64,000 bases of DNA, from NCBI RefSeq assembly GCF_009389715.1, contig NC_052407.1:6296475-6360474 (forward strand), written 5' to 3'. This DNA comes from Phoenix dactylifera (lineage: Eukaryota; Streptophyta; Magnoliopsida; Arecales; Arecaceae). Made by a program: the position numbers and the translations under genes. Shown piece by piece: positions 21,349 to 33,879 of this stretch (the stretch's first letter is position 1; every line of letters begins with the position of its first letter). The notes beneath the pieces were generated by a model. The model was not told the DNA's origin. It saw only the letters and a list, made by a program, of their open reading frames with translations, and made no database searches.

Positions 21349-23943
21349 ATGGCTGCAACACCCTTCTTTACCCTATTTTACCTCTCACTCCTGTTGATTT
21401 TGAAGAGTTTGGCTATCCTGTGGATTTTCTTGCCATCAAGAAGTATTCCCCCTATGATAATATTTCAGAAGGATGTCCTTTGTCCATCGGTATTGGTACA
21501 TCATCTTTCAAAACAGGGCAAGTTTCATCTGAAATTTGCAAATTAGGAGTATTAAAGTTATTGTTTAAGAACTGAAACACTTTTTTCCCCATCTTCACAA
21601 ATAATAGGTTTGTTTTATAAAACTAACTACTTATGTTGTCTATTGGCATATATATAGGTAATATAATTTCCTAAGGTGGTTTATGTCTGAAATAACATTA
21701 AATGCGTCCACCTTTGCAGCCATCTTAATGTTTTGCATCTTATGGAGTCTCACCTTGATTAGTCAAGTGCCCCTGAATATAGAGATGATACGCCATGGTT
21801 CTGGAAATGACTATCCTTTCTTCAAGATAACTGCAGTTTAGACTTGTTATAGGCATCAATTAGATTAAAGGAAGCACTGGAACCAGCAAACCTTTATCAG
21901 TTCAATTAATCGTTTGTATAAGACTGTATATGATTTAGGTTTTAGCCTAGAAGAGTACACGAGTAACAATGGAACTTCAAACAAGTATTTCTTTTTATCA
22001 AACTTATTAATATCTATAGTTAATTTTCTTTAATAGTATATTTGTATTTCTTAATAATGCACCTAATTCATGGCTTAGTCAAGTGCCCCTGAATATAGAG
22101 ATGATACGACATGGTTCTGGAAATGACTATCCTTTCTTCAAGATAACTGCAGTTTAGACTTGTTATAGGCATCAATTAGATTAAAGGAAGCACTGGAACC
22201 AGCAAACCTTTATCAGTTCAATTAATCGTTTGTATAAGACTGTATATGAATTAGGTTTTAGCCTAGAAGAGTACACGAGTAACAATGGAACTTCAAACAA
22301 GTATTTCTTTTTATCAAACTTATTAATATCTATAGTTAATTTTCTTTAATAGTATATTTGTATTTCTTAATAATGCACCTAACTCATGGCTTAAGTAGGT
22401 TATGTGCAACTTAGAAATCCTTGATTGGAGGCCATCCTACCTTAGAAACATTTTCTTTTTCTCCCTGATTGTTCCAACTTGTTAGAGGTTGTTGATGATG
22501 ACCCACTTCATTGCCATTATATAATTTGAGCTACAGTAATTCCAGTGGAATTTGACTGCAAGTCCTATCAGTACAATTTGCATGATGGGCATAATAACTG
22601 AGATTGTATCCACTATTAAGATCTACGACATTAAAAGTTGCCTAAAAATCGAAGTTTTTGGAGGTTTCTATTAATGCCTGAACTGTAAAATGGGCAGAAA
22701 ATGTATTTTATTGGTATGGCTTGAGAGCTGGAATGCATGAGGGCTATATAAATTTAGAAGCCGCTGCGTGAGCTCTATCATCTTAAGCATCCAAGGACCA
22801 GGTTTTAGAGGTTTTGCCATAGTTACAAGTGTAGCCATTGGGAAAAGTTAAGCGGGATGTAATGATTTGGAATTTAAAAAAAAAAATCCAGAAAATTCAT
22901 TAAAAGTTCAGAAAGAATTTGGATAGCAAAGAATTAGAAAAGAAAGAGAAATCGAAAAAATATGGACTCTCTAAAATTCTTTTAAGTGTGCTTACTTAAA
23001 AGTAAATTTATGAGAGGAAAAAATATCAAATGATAGGAGAAAACATCACCCCTGGCAACATTATATGGTATTAATAATTTGTAACACACAAAAATTTCTT
23101 AAATAAGCCATCAACAATTCGTGAATAAATTGTAAAATTCATGTTTAATTGGAAAACAATTGAATTGTTCTAGATTAATTTGTTTTTGGATAATTTGTTC
23201 TAGATTAATTTGTTTTTGGAGAATGAAGATAATTGGATAATTTTTCAATAATTTGGAGAATATTGTAACTATGGGTTTATTTAGCTTCTAAATCATATAT
23301 CAAATTAATATTGTATATTACTTATACCATAGGTGTTATTTATTTTGAGGCCGCTCTATGCATAGTTAAGAAATCCCTAAATACGTGATCTTTTGGCATC
23401 AAGCATTTTAAATGGAGTAGATCATGATAGATAAGGTGGAATGGTCATTCAAATGGTTCATCATATATTTTGTGCTCATGTTTTCAAATCCTATTGGTGG
23501 GGAATCTACTAGCTAGCGAAACATTGGCACAGCATGCATGCACAGTTATACTAGCCAAATTGTATACTTCCAAATCAATTGTGGAAATGATGATAATTTT
23601 GGTGCATATATTATGCAATATATCTATTATTTGCATCTTGTTTTATATAATTCCCCTCTCATGCTATTAAAAAGTAGTTGCTTTGTATTTTAGCAATATA
23701 AAACCACTTCCCTCTGAATGTTAATTGTTATCAAATCTATTACTATGCATAAATAGACTCATCTATATGCACACTCAGAGACAAAAAAATTTTATATCTA
23801 AATGGGTCGCAGAGGTACGTGAGCACGCTATATATGACCTACAACATCCGATACTGCTCAATTTAACAACAGATACAGTTAATAAAAACAAGTATCTACA
23901 GTCCAAGGAATCGGCATTGGAGACTGCTTTTCTTATCAGATAG
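21349..23943 (+). pseudogene. 3' exons of a prolyl oligopeptidase (S9A, protease-B-like) gene, decayed
   Basis: After an acceptor (TTTTTAG at 21348) the frame reads CNTLLYPILPLTPVDFEEF, then IKKYSPYDNISE, then TSSFKTG. This matches the C-terminal catalytic domain of plant protease-B-like prolyl oligopeptidases. Between SE and TSSF the expected sequence (KDVLCPSVLV) is in the +1 frame, so two small compensating indels have occurred. The likely donor after 21517 is GCAAGT, a GC instead of GT. At about 23793-23943 the last exon reads KWVAEVREHAIYD, PILLNLTTDTVNKNKYLQ and SKESALETAFLIR before TAG. The linker expected before KWVA (FGVWEAA in relatives as I recall them) is not recognisable. No upstream exons with the catalytic Ser were found. 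I call it a pseudogene fragment. The intron holds a 316 bp tandem duplication. Confidence 0.7.
21761..22392. repeat. tandem duplication, 316 bp unit, two copies
   Basis: The block starting AGTCAAGTGCCCCTGAATAT at 21761 is repeated at 22077. I see three substitutions: GATACGCC/GATACGAC, ATGATTTAGG/ATGAATTAGG and ATTCATGG/ACTCATGG. No coding content was recognised. The copies are about 99% identical, so the duplication is recent relative to the other repeats in the window. Confidence 0.95.
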
Positions 23944-24804
23944 GTTACAGAGAGCTAAAATTTGGGCCATCCTATGCATCTCTCGACAGCTAAATCTTTC
24001 AAAGTTTATGGGGCAGTTGTGCTATATGAGAAATTGTTCTTTGAAGGGCTTCATATTGCGATCCCAAATCAAGTGATGCTTCTGCCACCAAGCTAAGTTG
24101 ATTGATGGCCTGATTTTGCTGCTCTGCTCAGCCCAGAATTGTTATGAAGAGGATGACAATTTATTCATCTACTTATGATTCGATCCGCAAGATGCTTTTG
24201 CAAGACTTTGTAAAGTTTCCTTCCATCATGAAGTTAAAATGGGTTCATCATCTCCACTGTCGTCATCACCAAAATCTTTTCCTGTCATATATAACTAAGT
24301 TGAGTTCGCCCCACGTAGGCAACTGGTTCTTTCTACAAGAAATGTTGAAATTGACGCAAGAGCTCGATTGCGAAAAAGAAAAAAGGGGACCAGAGTGATG
24401 CTGTTTGTCGTGTATGAATGTAATGTATACTCAGCCTTTGATGTCTTAATGGAAGAAAGAAAACATCGAAATAATTTGAATTCAAATGGCTACCTGGTTT
24501 GCGTGGCTGTTGTCAATGGCTGTGAAGGGCCACGCAATTGCCAATTGCCATCCGTGGAGCTGGTATTACAATTAATCCTTTGTTATCTCATATTTTATTA
24601 TGTTCGTTTTGTTTGTCAATGCCTGTAAAGGCCCACGCAATTGCCATCCATCGAGCTGGTATTATGGGAGGTCTCGGGGAGTTGGCATGTCGATTGCGCA
24701 GTAAAAAGTCTGATGATCTCTGGAAAAAAAAAAAATTTCTGTCAAAATATGCTTTTTAAAAAAATATTTGATTGATCATAAAAAAAAATAGCCATTTCAA
24801 AACA

Positions 24805-25083
24805 GCCTACGTTTGGGTGAACATTTAATTTCTTAAAAAAATATGAAATAACTATCATACTCTTAATTAAAAAAAATATTATTCATAAAATTTGATGGCA
24901 TGATAATAATTTTTTTTAATACGCAAGTAGTTTTTTCATATTTATCATAAAAAAAATTTTATAAAATATGGCAATATCGTTTCTATTATTTTATTTTTGA
25001 AAAAACTCCAACTAAATATTTTTTAATTTTTTTATTAACTATACTTCTTGTCTTCTTTCCTCGGAGAACCAACCAAACAAGTC
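24805..25083. mobile_element. possible PIF/Harbinger (Tourist-like) MITE
   Basis: The left end GCCTACGTTTGGGTGAAC and the reverse complement of the right end, GGACTTGTTTGGTTGG, form imperfect terminal inverted repeats around a 280 bp A/T-rich interior without coding capacity. I cannot define a target-site duplication, so the call is tentative. Confidence 0.4.
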
Positions 25084-26960
25084 CTATCCTAGAAGGTATC
25101 AAACCTCCCCTCTCTTATCAACGGCCTACCGTTCTCTCCTAAAATGTCAACTTTTACCGAATTCCTTTGTACGAGAAAGTATGGAGGAAAGTGCTCGGAA
25201 AGTAGCTTTGCAAAGTCCATTTCAACTTTGAATAACAGGGAGTTGACAGGTGGATCACGACAGGTTTGTTTGTCTAAGCTGCGTCCAACTTCCAATCAAC
25301 AGACCACAGCATTCGCGAATCCAGGAAGAGCATTGGCGAACTTCGGAAATGTCAAAGAAACGAGAGCGAGACTTTTGGACGCTGGTTTGACTCCAGTAAT
25401 TAGCTGTGAAATGTGATAACAACGGAGGCACACCTTCACATCATAGCTGACCTCCACTGCTGCATGCCGGACACAATATGGAACCGAACTTTTGCCGTTT
25501 AGCTAGATATCAAGTATTTGTACTTCTTTGACTTCAATCCTTGCTGATGCCAGTGTTTTTGACTTGTTCTCAGCAGCGATTTCTCAAGCAACGACTTCTT
25601 CCTGTCTTCCATGCTGTAAAATGTGTTTTGACTAACATCTCTTAAGCACACAACATCCAAAGAAAACAAAACCAGAGGTAGCGAGGGAGATTCCAGTAGC
25701 TGTATCATCTAAAAGGATGTGAGAATGGAATACCTCAACAAATGGAGGAAAAAGAAATGATGCTGCAATTGACTGCCACAACTGGTGGGGGGCTAAAAAA
25801 TTCCATGTTGCTTCCCATTCAGTGTTGCAAGTATGTCTTCTAAAACATGCAATTGCCACCTGTTATGAAGATTATTTATAATCAAGTGGAAGATTATGTA
25901 TAACCAAGTGGTGCATCTTCTGGTTGGCCCTGCAAAGTATCTTTTATTCCAGAAGGGGAACTAAGCAAGCTCTACAATCTTGTTTTATCTCTCGGCTCTT
26001 CCTCTCACATCACTGGAGTAAATGTTTTGCTCCTCTCCACAAAACAAATCTACTAGAAAAGTTAATCAGCCATTTAGATCCAGGGGCCCCCTATGCATGT
26101 GTCAATGAAATAGATAATTCAAAAATTTTCACAAGTTCTCATGTCACGATCTCTTACAATAGTTCCCAGCCATTTCTGGGAATGAAACTTTGGCACCGGC
26201 TAATGGAGAAACTGACCTCAATGTATGTCCCTAGGAGAAAGAACAAGCAAATTCAGAATATAATAATTATTCAGACAAGTACATAGACAAACAAATAAAA
26301 TAACTTTCCTATCATATATGTGGTTATTGATGTGCCAGCATTGCAGGTTATTCCTCCTTGAATACAGGTGAAGCTTGTGTGCTCTCGCTTGAAGAATAAA
26401 ACAGTTTATATGCAATGAGACGTTGGACGATGAGAGGATGACCATATTATCTGTATCTCATTAATCAATTGCCACTTGTTAGTGTGTATCATATACCTAG
26501 ACTTAAAGAAAAACTTGGCCTACAGAGATTTATATATTGATCCTTTCTGGTCCGCACAGAATCTGACAAAAGAAATCAGTTCTCATACTCTGTTAAAGTA
26601 TAACCTCAGGACCAGCAAATTGGACTGAACACATGCCTACAGGTATCTTTGCACACTAGGTTACAAGCAACAAAATTTTTATAAAAGCCATCATGCCATC
26701 CTTCCTATCAACTAATTTCCATTTATATCAGCAAAATAATGGAATTAAGGTTACTGATGGAAAAAACTTACCCTGAGATGGTAAATGGAGTATAGTTCTG
26801 CTTGGCATTCATGACCATGACTCCAACCAATTGATTCAACTTAAAGAAACAGATAAACTGCACTCCGATCTCTTTTTAGTGAAAATGCTAGATGACATCC
26901 TAGATAGTCACAGAAAAAAAGTGTGACACAATAGGGATAAAACACAAAGTTAGGGAAAAT

Positions 26961-26964
<4 letters not shown>

Positions 26965-27006
<42 letters not shown>

Positions 27007-27083
27007 TATATATAGATATATATAGATATATATATATATATAGATATATATATATAGATATATATAGATATATATATATATGC
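26965..27083. repeat. (TA)n with interspersed TAGA units
   Basis: A pure TA run to about 27002 is followed by TATATAGATA-type units. It lies in the 3' flank of the sulfurase-like gene. Frames across it encode Tyr-Ile runs only. Confidence 0.95.
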
Positions 27084-27618
27084 AAACAAGTGTACTTGAA
27101 GATCTCTCTGAATAACCGATACACTGAAAACATTTGATACATCACCGATTGCAGACATGAAACCAAACCCATAAGAATGGAAAGAAAAAGGGTTAAAATT
27201 GTTTGCTTCATCTTCCTATCTAAGCAATGAGAATCTTACAATGCAGCAGAACTGTTCCTGCTCATTCACTTCTGCTTTACAAACATATTTGACTGAAAAG
27301 GTGCTCCACTGGTAACTTGGTGATACATAGCTTTTAACCAAACTCTACATGAAACAAAATGATACATATCCAAGGAACAGTCCAAGAATAAGCAAGTTCA
27401 CCTGCGGAACCATAAACTATCACCCCTTTCTGATGGGGAAACTCCTCTAGGATGCAAAACAAACAGATGAAAAGTTAAACTACCCCTTTGGTTCTGTTAC
27501 TGCATCCCCCAAACAAACCATTACCAGCATTCATGATTATTCTTGTATGTTCGAGCTAACCGGGAGGCCGCAGGCCTCCATAGAAGTTTGACAGAATCTG
27601 CATACCAAATTGTGATGG

Positions 27619-30450
27619 CTATGTTTTCGATGCCTCCACAACTGTGGATAGTCTATCACTTTCAAGAAAGGCTGGATCCAAAAATTTCGCCACAAAAGCC
27701 CACATCCTGTACACATCTTCAAAGTTTGTGAGGAACCCAAGGGAAGCAGTAACAACCTCCACTCTGATAGCAGCATTCTTAGTTTTGCTGTCATGGCGAC
27801 CATTTGATGTAGGCCGGCAGAATGAAGTATCAGTCAAATCCACTGCCCCGTGTAACTGTTTCTGGTTTTCCATGACCCTTATATGACTAAGAAAGCCGAT
27901 GCCCAAAGAAACGCCATTCTTCTCAGCCAGCCTTTGAACAATTTCTGGGTTAACCAGCGATCCACTGCTATTCTTCACACTGAATGCCACAGCTGCACCT
28001 CTTTCATACTTGATTTTTGGACCATAGATCTGGACAAGAGGCAGGCCATTGCCCCCACCTGCATCTGGAAAGCGCAACTGCAGTAATGAGGTAACCAGCC
28101 AATTGATCAGATAGCGCAATCTAAGTGTGGTCTTGTTGAGACCCATCATGTTCACATGATCAAGATGCCTACAAATTATTTCAGGCTCCCTTCTGCTCCA
28201 CTCTTGAGCATCCTCATCATCACCATCACTTACGGCATCATCATCACCCAGTGCATGCGTAGAAGCTTCACCAGCATCTGAAGTATGATGTAATCCTTCT
28301 GCATGCTTGCCGTCCTCCATGCTGAAGGATACCCTACGTCCCATGCTTGTGACCCCTTCACTCTCTTCTACACCGAAAAATCTACCTCCAGCAAATCTGT
28401 TATTATTTCCTTCTCTCCTTCCCAACAGCCGAAACTCACCTTCTGTTTCCCTTCTTATGGCACTTTCTTTTGCCTCAACATGGCCGTCTGGGCATATTTT
28501 AGATGTTGAACCATTCTCATGACTACTGTGGCACCCAAACACAGAAGCCGAGATGCCGGTTTTCATTCCATTGGCAGTAGCAAACTTCACAGCTCGTGTA
28601 CGTGCTGCTTCTTTGGTTACAGGCTCTTCCTCAATCTCACTGATATTCTGGAAATCTGCATTCATTTGGCCTTTTTCTGGATGCTCTTCTTCAAGATCTT
28701 CCTTAACATGGTCTAGTTCTTGTGAGACTGATAAGACAGCTGCATCAAAAGATAACACATGATCATCATAAATTGGGCTCTTTGATATCTTGGACATTTT
28801 TGGCGATACCTTCTTATGGTTTTTCCTCCCAGCAAACCAAGTAGGTGGTAATGGAGATCCCAACTTCCCTTTCTGCAACTGCCCTGAATTGTCTGACCCA
28901 TACGGGCTCTGGCCCAAATCAATCCAGAAGGAGTTCTCCGATGACTCATCCTCGCTAAAAACTGGGCTTTTCATGACCTCCCCGACAGAAATGCTCTCTG
29001 TCTCCTCGAAGATGGTACTCGCCTGATCCCTGTCAGAGCTGTTATCATGATCTATCTCACTTTCAAACACATCTCTTACTTGAGCCGATGTGAATGCACC
29101 AGAGAAAGCTGGCAATCGGGATCCTTGGTGGGCATCAGACTGCAATGATTCATCATTTCCATTGACTGTCTCATCTTCAAGCCCATCCAGTCCATCCAGA
29201 CCATCCACAGAGTCACTCAGATACTGGGGAAACACTGGAACAATCCTCACCATTCCCGACCCTGTGCCACCACTTGGGTTATGCAAGCTTCCCATCACTG
29301 ACTTCTTGATAAGGAGGCATCCGAAACCAGTTGGGTCAGAGCCGAACACCCGGTAGAACGACGTTATAATGAAATCTGGCCGGAAAAGGGACAGCCCGAG
29401 TGAATCCATGTCCTTGGGACCCAAAGAACCGGCGTCAAGCAACACATGCCAATTATTCTGCTGCGCTAGTGCCATCCACTGATAAGAATACTTAGCTCCA
29501 GTAACCCTAGACTGAACTGGGAACACAAAGAGACCAACAGCCGAATCCCGCTTCCTCCTCTTCTTGGTTGAGATCTGCTTCCTCAACTCCGTGGAACAGA
29601 TCTTGAGCGTCGGCCATTTGAACCATGCATTGCATATCTTCGCACCCTTCTCCCTTGCAGCCTGAGCCATCCAATTCACAGACTGGCTCTCATGATCAAA
29701 CATGGTCAACAGCTTCTTGTTTGTGTGAAATGGGTAAGATTCGGCAAGCAATTTAAACGCAGAACCTCTGCTGACAGTAAAGACCAGACCATACTCGCTC
29801 TCGGGAATGTTCAAGTAGTCCATTATCCGGGTCTTGATATCATGTTCGGCAGTGCCCTTCTCAGCACCACCATAGAGAGCATGGTTGCTCAAATTGGCGG
29901 TGATCTCTGATAGACTAAAAGCAGAGGACTCCCAGCTCTCAAAGCTCTGGAGGTTAGAGAAGAGGCCAAAGCCACAGTAATCGAGGCATACCTTGGCGCC
30001 GCCATCGGAGAGGTGAGAGTACTCGTCGGATCTCAACTTGTCGATCTGGCTGGAGGACTGGTACTTGGGGTACATGGTGAGGAACTTGGAGAAGGCTTCG
30101 TCGAGGTCGGGAATGGCATCGGCGGCGTGGAAGGTGCGCTCCGCAGCGAGGGCGGTTGCTCGGAGGAACTCTCGCTGGGCGTGGAGGCGGGCGAGGGACC
30201 GCGACCGGCCGATCGAGCCGTCATCAGGGTTGCCGAGCTCCGAGTCGACGTCCTGGGACTTGAAGAGGGAGCCATCGTCGCAGGCCTCCTCGAGGGCCTC
30301 CCGGAGCTTGCTCTCCTGCAGCTGCCGGAGCATCGAGGGCCGCCGCTTGCCCTCCTCGGACAACCCGGACGACCCGTCCCGCCACCGGTTCTTCTTCTCC
30401 AGGATAAGGGCGGCGCAGTGGGATATCGGCTTCCATAGAGACAGATGCAT
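27619..30450 (-). CDS. molybdenum-cofactor-sulfurase-like PLP-fold protein, single exon, catalytic Lys replaced
   Basis: One uninterrupted frame of 943 residues starts [16 protein letters not shown] at 30450, as plant relatives do; an in-frame ATG six codons upstream (30468) is possible. Order: basic/acidic N-terminus; fold-type-I aminotransferase part with [53 protein letters not shown] and [19 protein letters not shown]; then [18 protein letters not shown]. After a [11 protein letters not shown] repeat comes a long acidic, probably disordered region. The C-terminus includes [20 protein letters not shown] and [12 protein letters not shown]. In genuine MoCo sulfurases (ABA3, MOCOS) the motif is SFYK.FG.PTG and the Lys binds PLP. 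Here Arg (CGG, 29350-29352) stands there, so desulfurase activity is doubtful. It belongs to a plant PLP-transferase-superfamily clade of unknown role. The CT tract at 31181-31199 is about 730 bp upstream of the start. Confidence 0.9.
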   Translation of the reverse strand: MHLSLWKPISHCAALILEKKNRWRDGSSGLSEEGKRRPSMLRQLQESKLREALEEACDDGSLFKSQDVDSELGNPDDGSIGRSRSLARLHAQREFLRATALAAERTFHAADAIPDLDEAFSKFLTMYPKYQSSSQIDKLRSDEYSHLSDGGAKVCLDYCGFGLFSNLQSFESWESSAFSLSEITANLSNHALYGGAEKGTAEHDIKTRIMDYLNIPESEYGLVFTVSRGSAFKLLAESYPFHTNKKLLTMFDHESQSVNWMAQAAREKGAKICNAWFKWPTLKICSTELRKQISTKKRRKRDSAVGLFVFPVQSRVTGAKYSYQWMALAQQNNWHVLLDAGSLGPKDMDSLGLSLFRPDFIITSFYRVFGSDPTGFGCLLIKKSVMGSLHNPSGGTGSGMVRIVPVFPQYLSDSVDGLDGLDGLEDETVNGNDESLQSDAHQGSRLPAFSGAFTSAQVRDVFESEIDHDNSSDRDQASTIFEETESISVGEVMKSPVFSEDESSENSFWIDLGQSPYGSDNSGQLQKGKLGSPLPPTWFAGRKNHKKVSPKMSKISKSPIYDDHVLSFDAAVLSVSQELDHVKEDLEEEHPEKGQMNADFQNISEIEEEPVTKEAARTRAVKFATANGMKTGISASVFGCHSSHENGSTSKICPDGHVEAKESAIRRETEGEFRLLGRREGNNNRFAGGRFFGVEESEGVTSMGRRVSFSMEDGKHAEGLHHTSDAGEASTHALGDDDAVSDGDDEDAQEWSRREPEIICRHLDHVNMMGLNKTTLRLRYLINWLVTSLLQLRFPDAGGGNGLPLVQIYGPKIKYERGAAVAFSVKNSSGSLVNPEIVQRLAEKNGVSLGIGFLSHIRVMENQKQLHGAVDLTDTSFCRPTSNGRHDSKTKNAAIRVEVVTASLGFLTNFEDVYRMWAFVAKFLDPAFLESDRLSTVVEASKT

Positions 30451-31500
30451 GTACGCCACTCCTTCCAATCTCCTCAGAAGACCATCAAATTTGGATCAAA
30501 ACCCTAATCCTGGAAAGCACGGAGGGGGTCAAAATCCGAGCTTTCGTTCAAAAACCGAAACTTGAGACGGTGGGGTGGGGATTAGGGAAAAGGAGGGAAG
30601 GAAGCGCTAGAGATTCAACAACATTCCCTAACTTTTAACGAAGTTTGAGGACTTTTGGAAAGAAGAAAGAAAAAAGGGCATTCAAACCCTAGAACCAGAG
30701 ATTCCCATTGACGAAACCCCCAAAGATGAGAACTTTGAGAGGATCAAGAACCCATTAAGAGGTAAAGAAGAGAAGAAAAAAAAATAAAAAAGAAGCAAAA
30801 TGGAGCAAGATTTGATTTTGATTCCAAAACTCCCTTCTCTCCTTTTCTCATCAGCTCAAGAAGTCCAAGAGCCAAACCCACGTCAGTGGATTCAAATCAA
30901 AGGCTTTTACTTCCTCTCACAGAAGCCTCCGAAACCCTAACACCTGAACCCCATTCAAAAGCAAAGAAAAATACAGCTGAGATCCTGCAAGAACTAAAGA
31001 ATCCAAAGAAAAAAAGAAATTAAGAAAAAAAAAATCAGCAAAAAAGTGTCCAAAAACAAGTCCCAAGAACCCTATTTTAAGCCCCTCAGAGCAGCCAAAA
31101 GAACAGATCTTCCCCCATCTCAACAGAACCCAGATCCCCCAAACCCCTTCAAGTGAAACAGATACCAACCCCTCACTACTCTCTCTCTCTCTCTCTCTCA
31201 ATCTTCTCTCTCTTCCCCTATTTCTGTTTGCTTTTCTCCACCAACCTCTTCCTGCATCAAATTAAAAGATGGCCAGCTCCATTACTCCATTGGTCAAGCC
31301 ATTACAAGTTTGCATTCATTATTCTCTCCTGTTCCCCTCCCTTTGCCCATTATAACCCCTACCACAGCACCACCTACTCTCTCTCCTCTTTATCAACTCA
31401 CAGTAAAAAAGAGAACAAATAAGAAAAAGACAAGTAAAACAAGGCTTTTATTAACTAACCCACAAGTAGAGAGCATGGTTATTGACTTCCCATGACAAAA
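30451..31500 (-). promoter_or_regulatory. 5' UTR and promoter region of the sulfurase-like gene
   Basis: On the minus strand this region is A-poor and pyrimidine- or GA-rich, with a (GA)n tract at 31199-31181 and many AACCCT-type telo-box-like motifs (for example AAACCCTAG at about 30686 and GAAACCCTAACA at about 30932, read on the plus strand). It has no other convincing gene. The exact transcription start cannot be fixed from sequence. Confidence 0.45.
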
Positions 31501-31879
31501 ATATTCTATTTTTCTTTGTTATGGCCCCTGCCACATCACTCTCATCAAACATCCAATTAAATACTTGTGGGGTGGGGGCATATCTTGCCACCTTTTATTG
31601 CTAGGCCAAAAGTCAATCACCAGCCTTGGTGCAATGCTGGGCGCTCTCATGGGGATGTCCATGTTATCTTGCATGTTGTTGAAGAGATCTTGGCACATGA
31701 CATGGCTTCCAAGTTCCATTTTTCCTGTTTTTGTGCTGACAATTCACGATTCGTGGGTTAGCAATTAAGCTCCTTTGCTTGGCAGCAACGCATTGGTTGC
31801 AGAGTCATCTCATTGAGCATTAGAACAGGCTTGTTCCTATCTTTGTAAGCACGGTGGAAAACTATTTTGGGATGGTAGG
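31501..31879. other. intergenic DNA, no gene seen
   Basis: The overlapping short frames at 31519-31768 on both strands carry no recognisable motif. This may include an unrecognised 5' continuation of the neighbouring LINE fragment. Confidence 0.35.
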
Positions 31880-32340
31880 TGAAGGGTTGGTTCCTATCTT
31901 TGATATCTTGGTGCCAGAAGCAGAGCTGAGAGCAGCCTAGTTAGTGTTGAGATATGTGCGACACGTGTTGCGGGCGGAGATGTTCTCCTGGAGCACGACT
32001 TTGCGACGATCATTAGATGGTTTCTACAGAATTCAGGCGGGGTCGGAGACTACCATCTGTTGGTGAGAGATGTTCGGGCCATAGTGGGTGATAAGATGAT
32101 TATTCAGCCAAAACATGTGTTCAGAAAGGCAAATGCGGCTACGGATTGGGTGGCGTCCTTTATCGCCAACCATTCAGGAGACCTTCTTTGGATAGGAGAG
32201 ACGGAGTTGCCTAGTGCCCTTGCGATGTTTTGCTTTTTAATTTTTTTGGCTGCATCCATATATGTTATGTATGATACTTCTGTTCTAGTGTTAAAAAAAA
32301 AAAGGGAAGAGAAGAAAAGAAAAGAAAAGAAGGAAGAGAG
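31880..32340 (+). pseudogene. 3' end of a LINE with a broken RNase H domain
   Basis: The plus strand reads in pieces. An AELRAA-like segment lies at about 31925. The frame at 32060-32371 gives VRDVRAIVGDK, HVFRKANAATDWVASFIANH and FCFLIFLAA, the usual end of plant LINE RNase H domains. An A-rich tail with AAAAG units follows at 32294-32338. The reverse transcriptase is absent. It is the same element type as the fragments at 13190-14190 and 46250-46790. Confidence 0.7.
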
Positions 32341-32837
32341 AGGCTGGTTATGGTCGCAATTTATGGATTGAAGCCAATTGGGTTAGAGGTCAAACCATGG
32401 CAGCTTGTTATACTTGGCCCGTTGGTGGCATGAGATGGTAACTGAGCTCATGCCCATTTTTTGAAATGGATAAAGATATCACTTTACCAGCACTTTAGTA
32501 GCAGCATTATGAAAAACGACCACATGAATATGTCGTACCTTCCTGTGGACCAAATTTTCAATTATGTTATAGTTAAGTGAGCATGATTTTTTTTAGGTTG
32601 CTGTTGTCACGAAACTGCACTTATTTAACCACTATAGATATATTGGAGATATATATTTTAATATGTTTTAGATATATTTAATATATGAGCTATATTTTAG
32701 ATATATATTGTCTAAACAATATCTATTGGCTATGCTCAATCTTGGAATGCGACCACTGCATGCCACTTTTTTTTAAAAAAAAAGGGAAAAAAAACCTCAA
32801 GAAAGTAAGAGAGTAGAGAAATTATTCATAAAATACT

Positions 32838-32851
32838 ACATACATACATAC

Positions 32852-32887
<36 letters not shown>

Positions 32888-32899
32888 ATACATACATAC

Positions 32900-32973
<74 letters not shown>

Positions 32974-32974
32974 T
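32838..32974. repeat. compound (TA)n / (TACA)n microsatellite
   Basis: TA runs alternate with CATA units over about 135 bp. The 75-codon minus-strand frame over it is Tyr-Ile repeats. Confidence 0.95.
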
Positions 32975-33879
32975 AGTTTTCATGTAAGTTTCAAAGCCAC
33001 AATGATGACCAGATAAGATCAAGTAACCTAGTGTTCCAGCATGTTTCAAAGCGGCAATGATGACCTAATAAGATTAAGTAACCTAAATCAAGGCCTCCAT
33101 GTTCAATGTGCATCATCAAATTTCGACATCTGATAATCTACAATCTGTCTTTAAAAGCTGAAAGTAAAATTTGTTTTCTAGTTCTTCTAATCCAAGGTCC
33201 TTCATTGGTCATTTTCACTTGGTTACAAGTATATAAATTTCTATGAGTCAAAAGTGACACATCTAGTTGAATTAATTAGCACTGAAACACCCAATCAGCA
33301 ATAAATTGGAAGCTAATACAGGACCTTCATTCCTATCCCATCTCATTGGATCATTTATTTTTATCACTATCATCCATGCAATTATGGTCATTTTTTAACC
33401 CAACTACTCGAAATCACAGTATAATTAAAGCATATAAGTCAGTTTCAACTGTGGAATACCTTCCATCACAATTATATATCATATGCCAACTTTATTTTTT
33501 CCTATTCCCTTCGGCATTGATGAGTTAACAAACATAGTTCTATTCTTTTCTTCGGAAAAATACAAGCTTGGTGGAGTGTCAGATATTTAAGTCACCTGTT
33601 GTTGGTGAGGATCTTTTGAGATGGGAGAAGTTGTGTAGGTCAGCGCATACTTGGAAGGAGGTAGGCAAGTTTATTCATCCATCCAAGGAAGAAGCCTTCT
33701 CTAGCCTTGGGACAAACGTTTGACCCATTTTTTACGTTTCCCATGTACAAAAGTAGCTCTGATACTTGAAACAAAATACAGCTGGGGGCAGTCCAATTTT
33801 TGCATCATAATATGCAAACGAGTACCAAAGCAATTTGACCGTTGGAAAGGCATGTTCTTTTTGTTACTAAAATAATAGA
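32975..33879. other. intergenic region, no gene seen
   Basis: A short tandem resemblance occurs at 32985-33085 (GTTTCAAAGCCACAATGATGACC, then GTTTCAAAGCGGCAATGATGACC), a local duplication of about 60 bp. The rest is unremarkable. Confidence 0.4.

Larger units (their letters stand above)
23944..27200. other. intergenic region, no gene seen
   Basis: Open frames of 60-120 codons occur (for example 25924-26286, +) but show no domains, introns or conserved motifs. The region holds one MITE-like element (24805-25083) and the TA/TAGA microsatellite at 26965-27083. Confidence 0.4.

Noticed and set aside
25924..26286. 120-codon plus-strand frame
   Set aside because: No recognisable motif, no codon or splice signals beyond chance, and no relation to neighbours.
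30013..30565. 141- and 175-codon plus-strand frames
   Set aside because: They are antisense to the well-supported sulfurase-like gene and reflect its GC-rich start.
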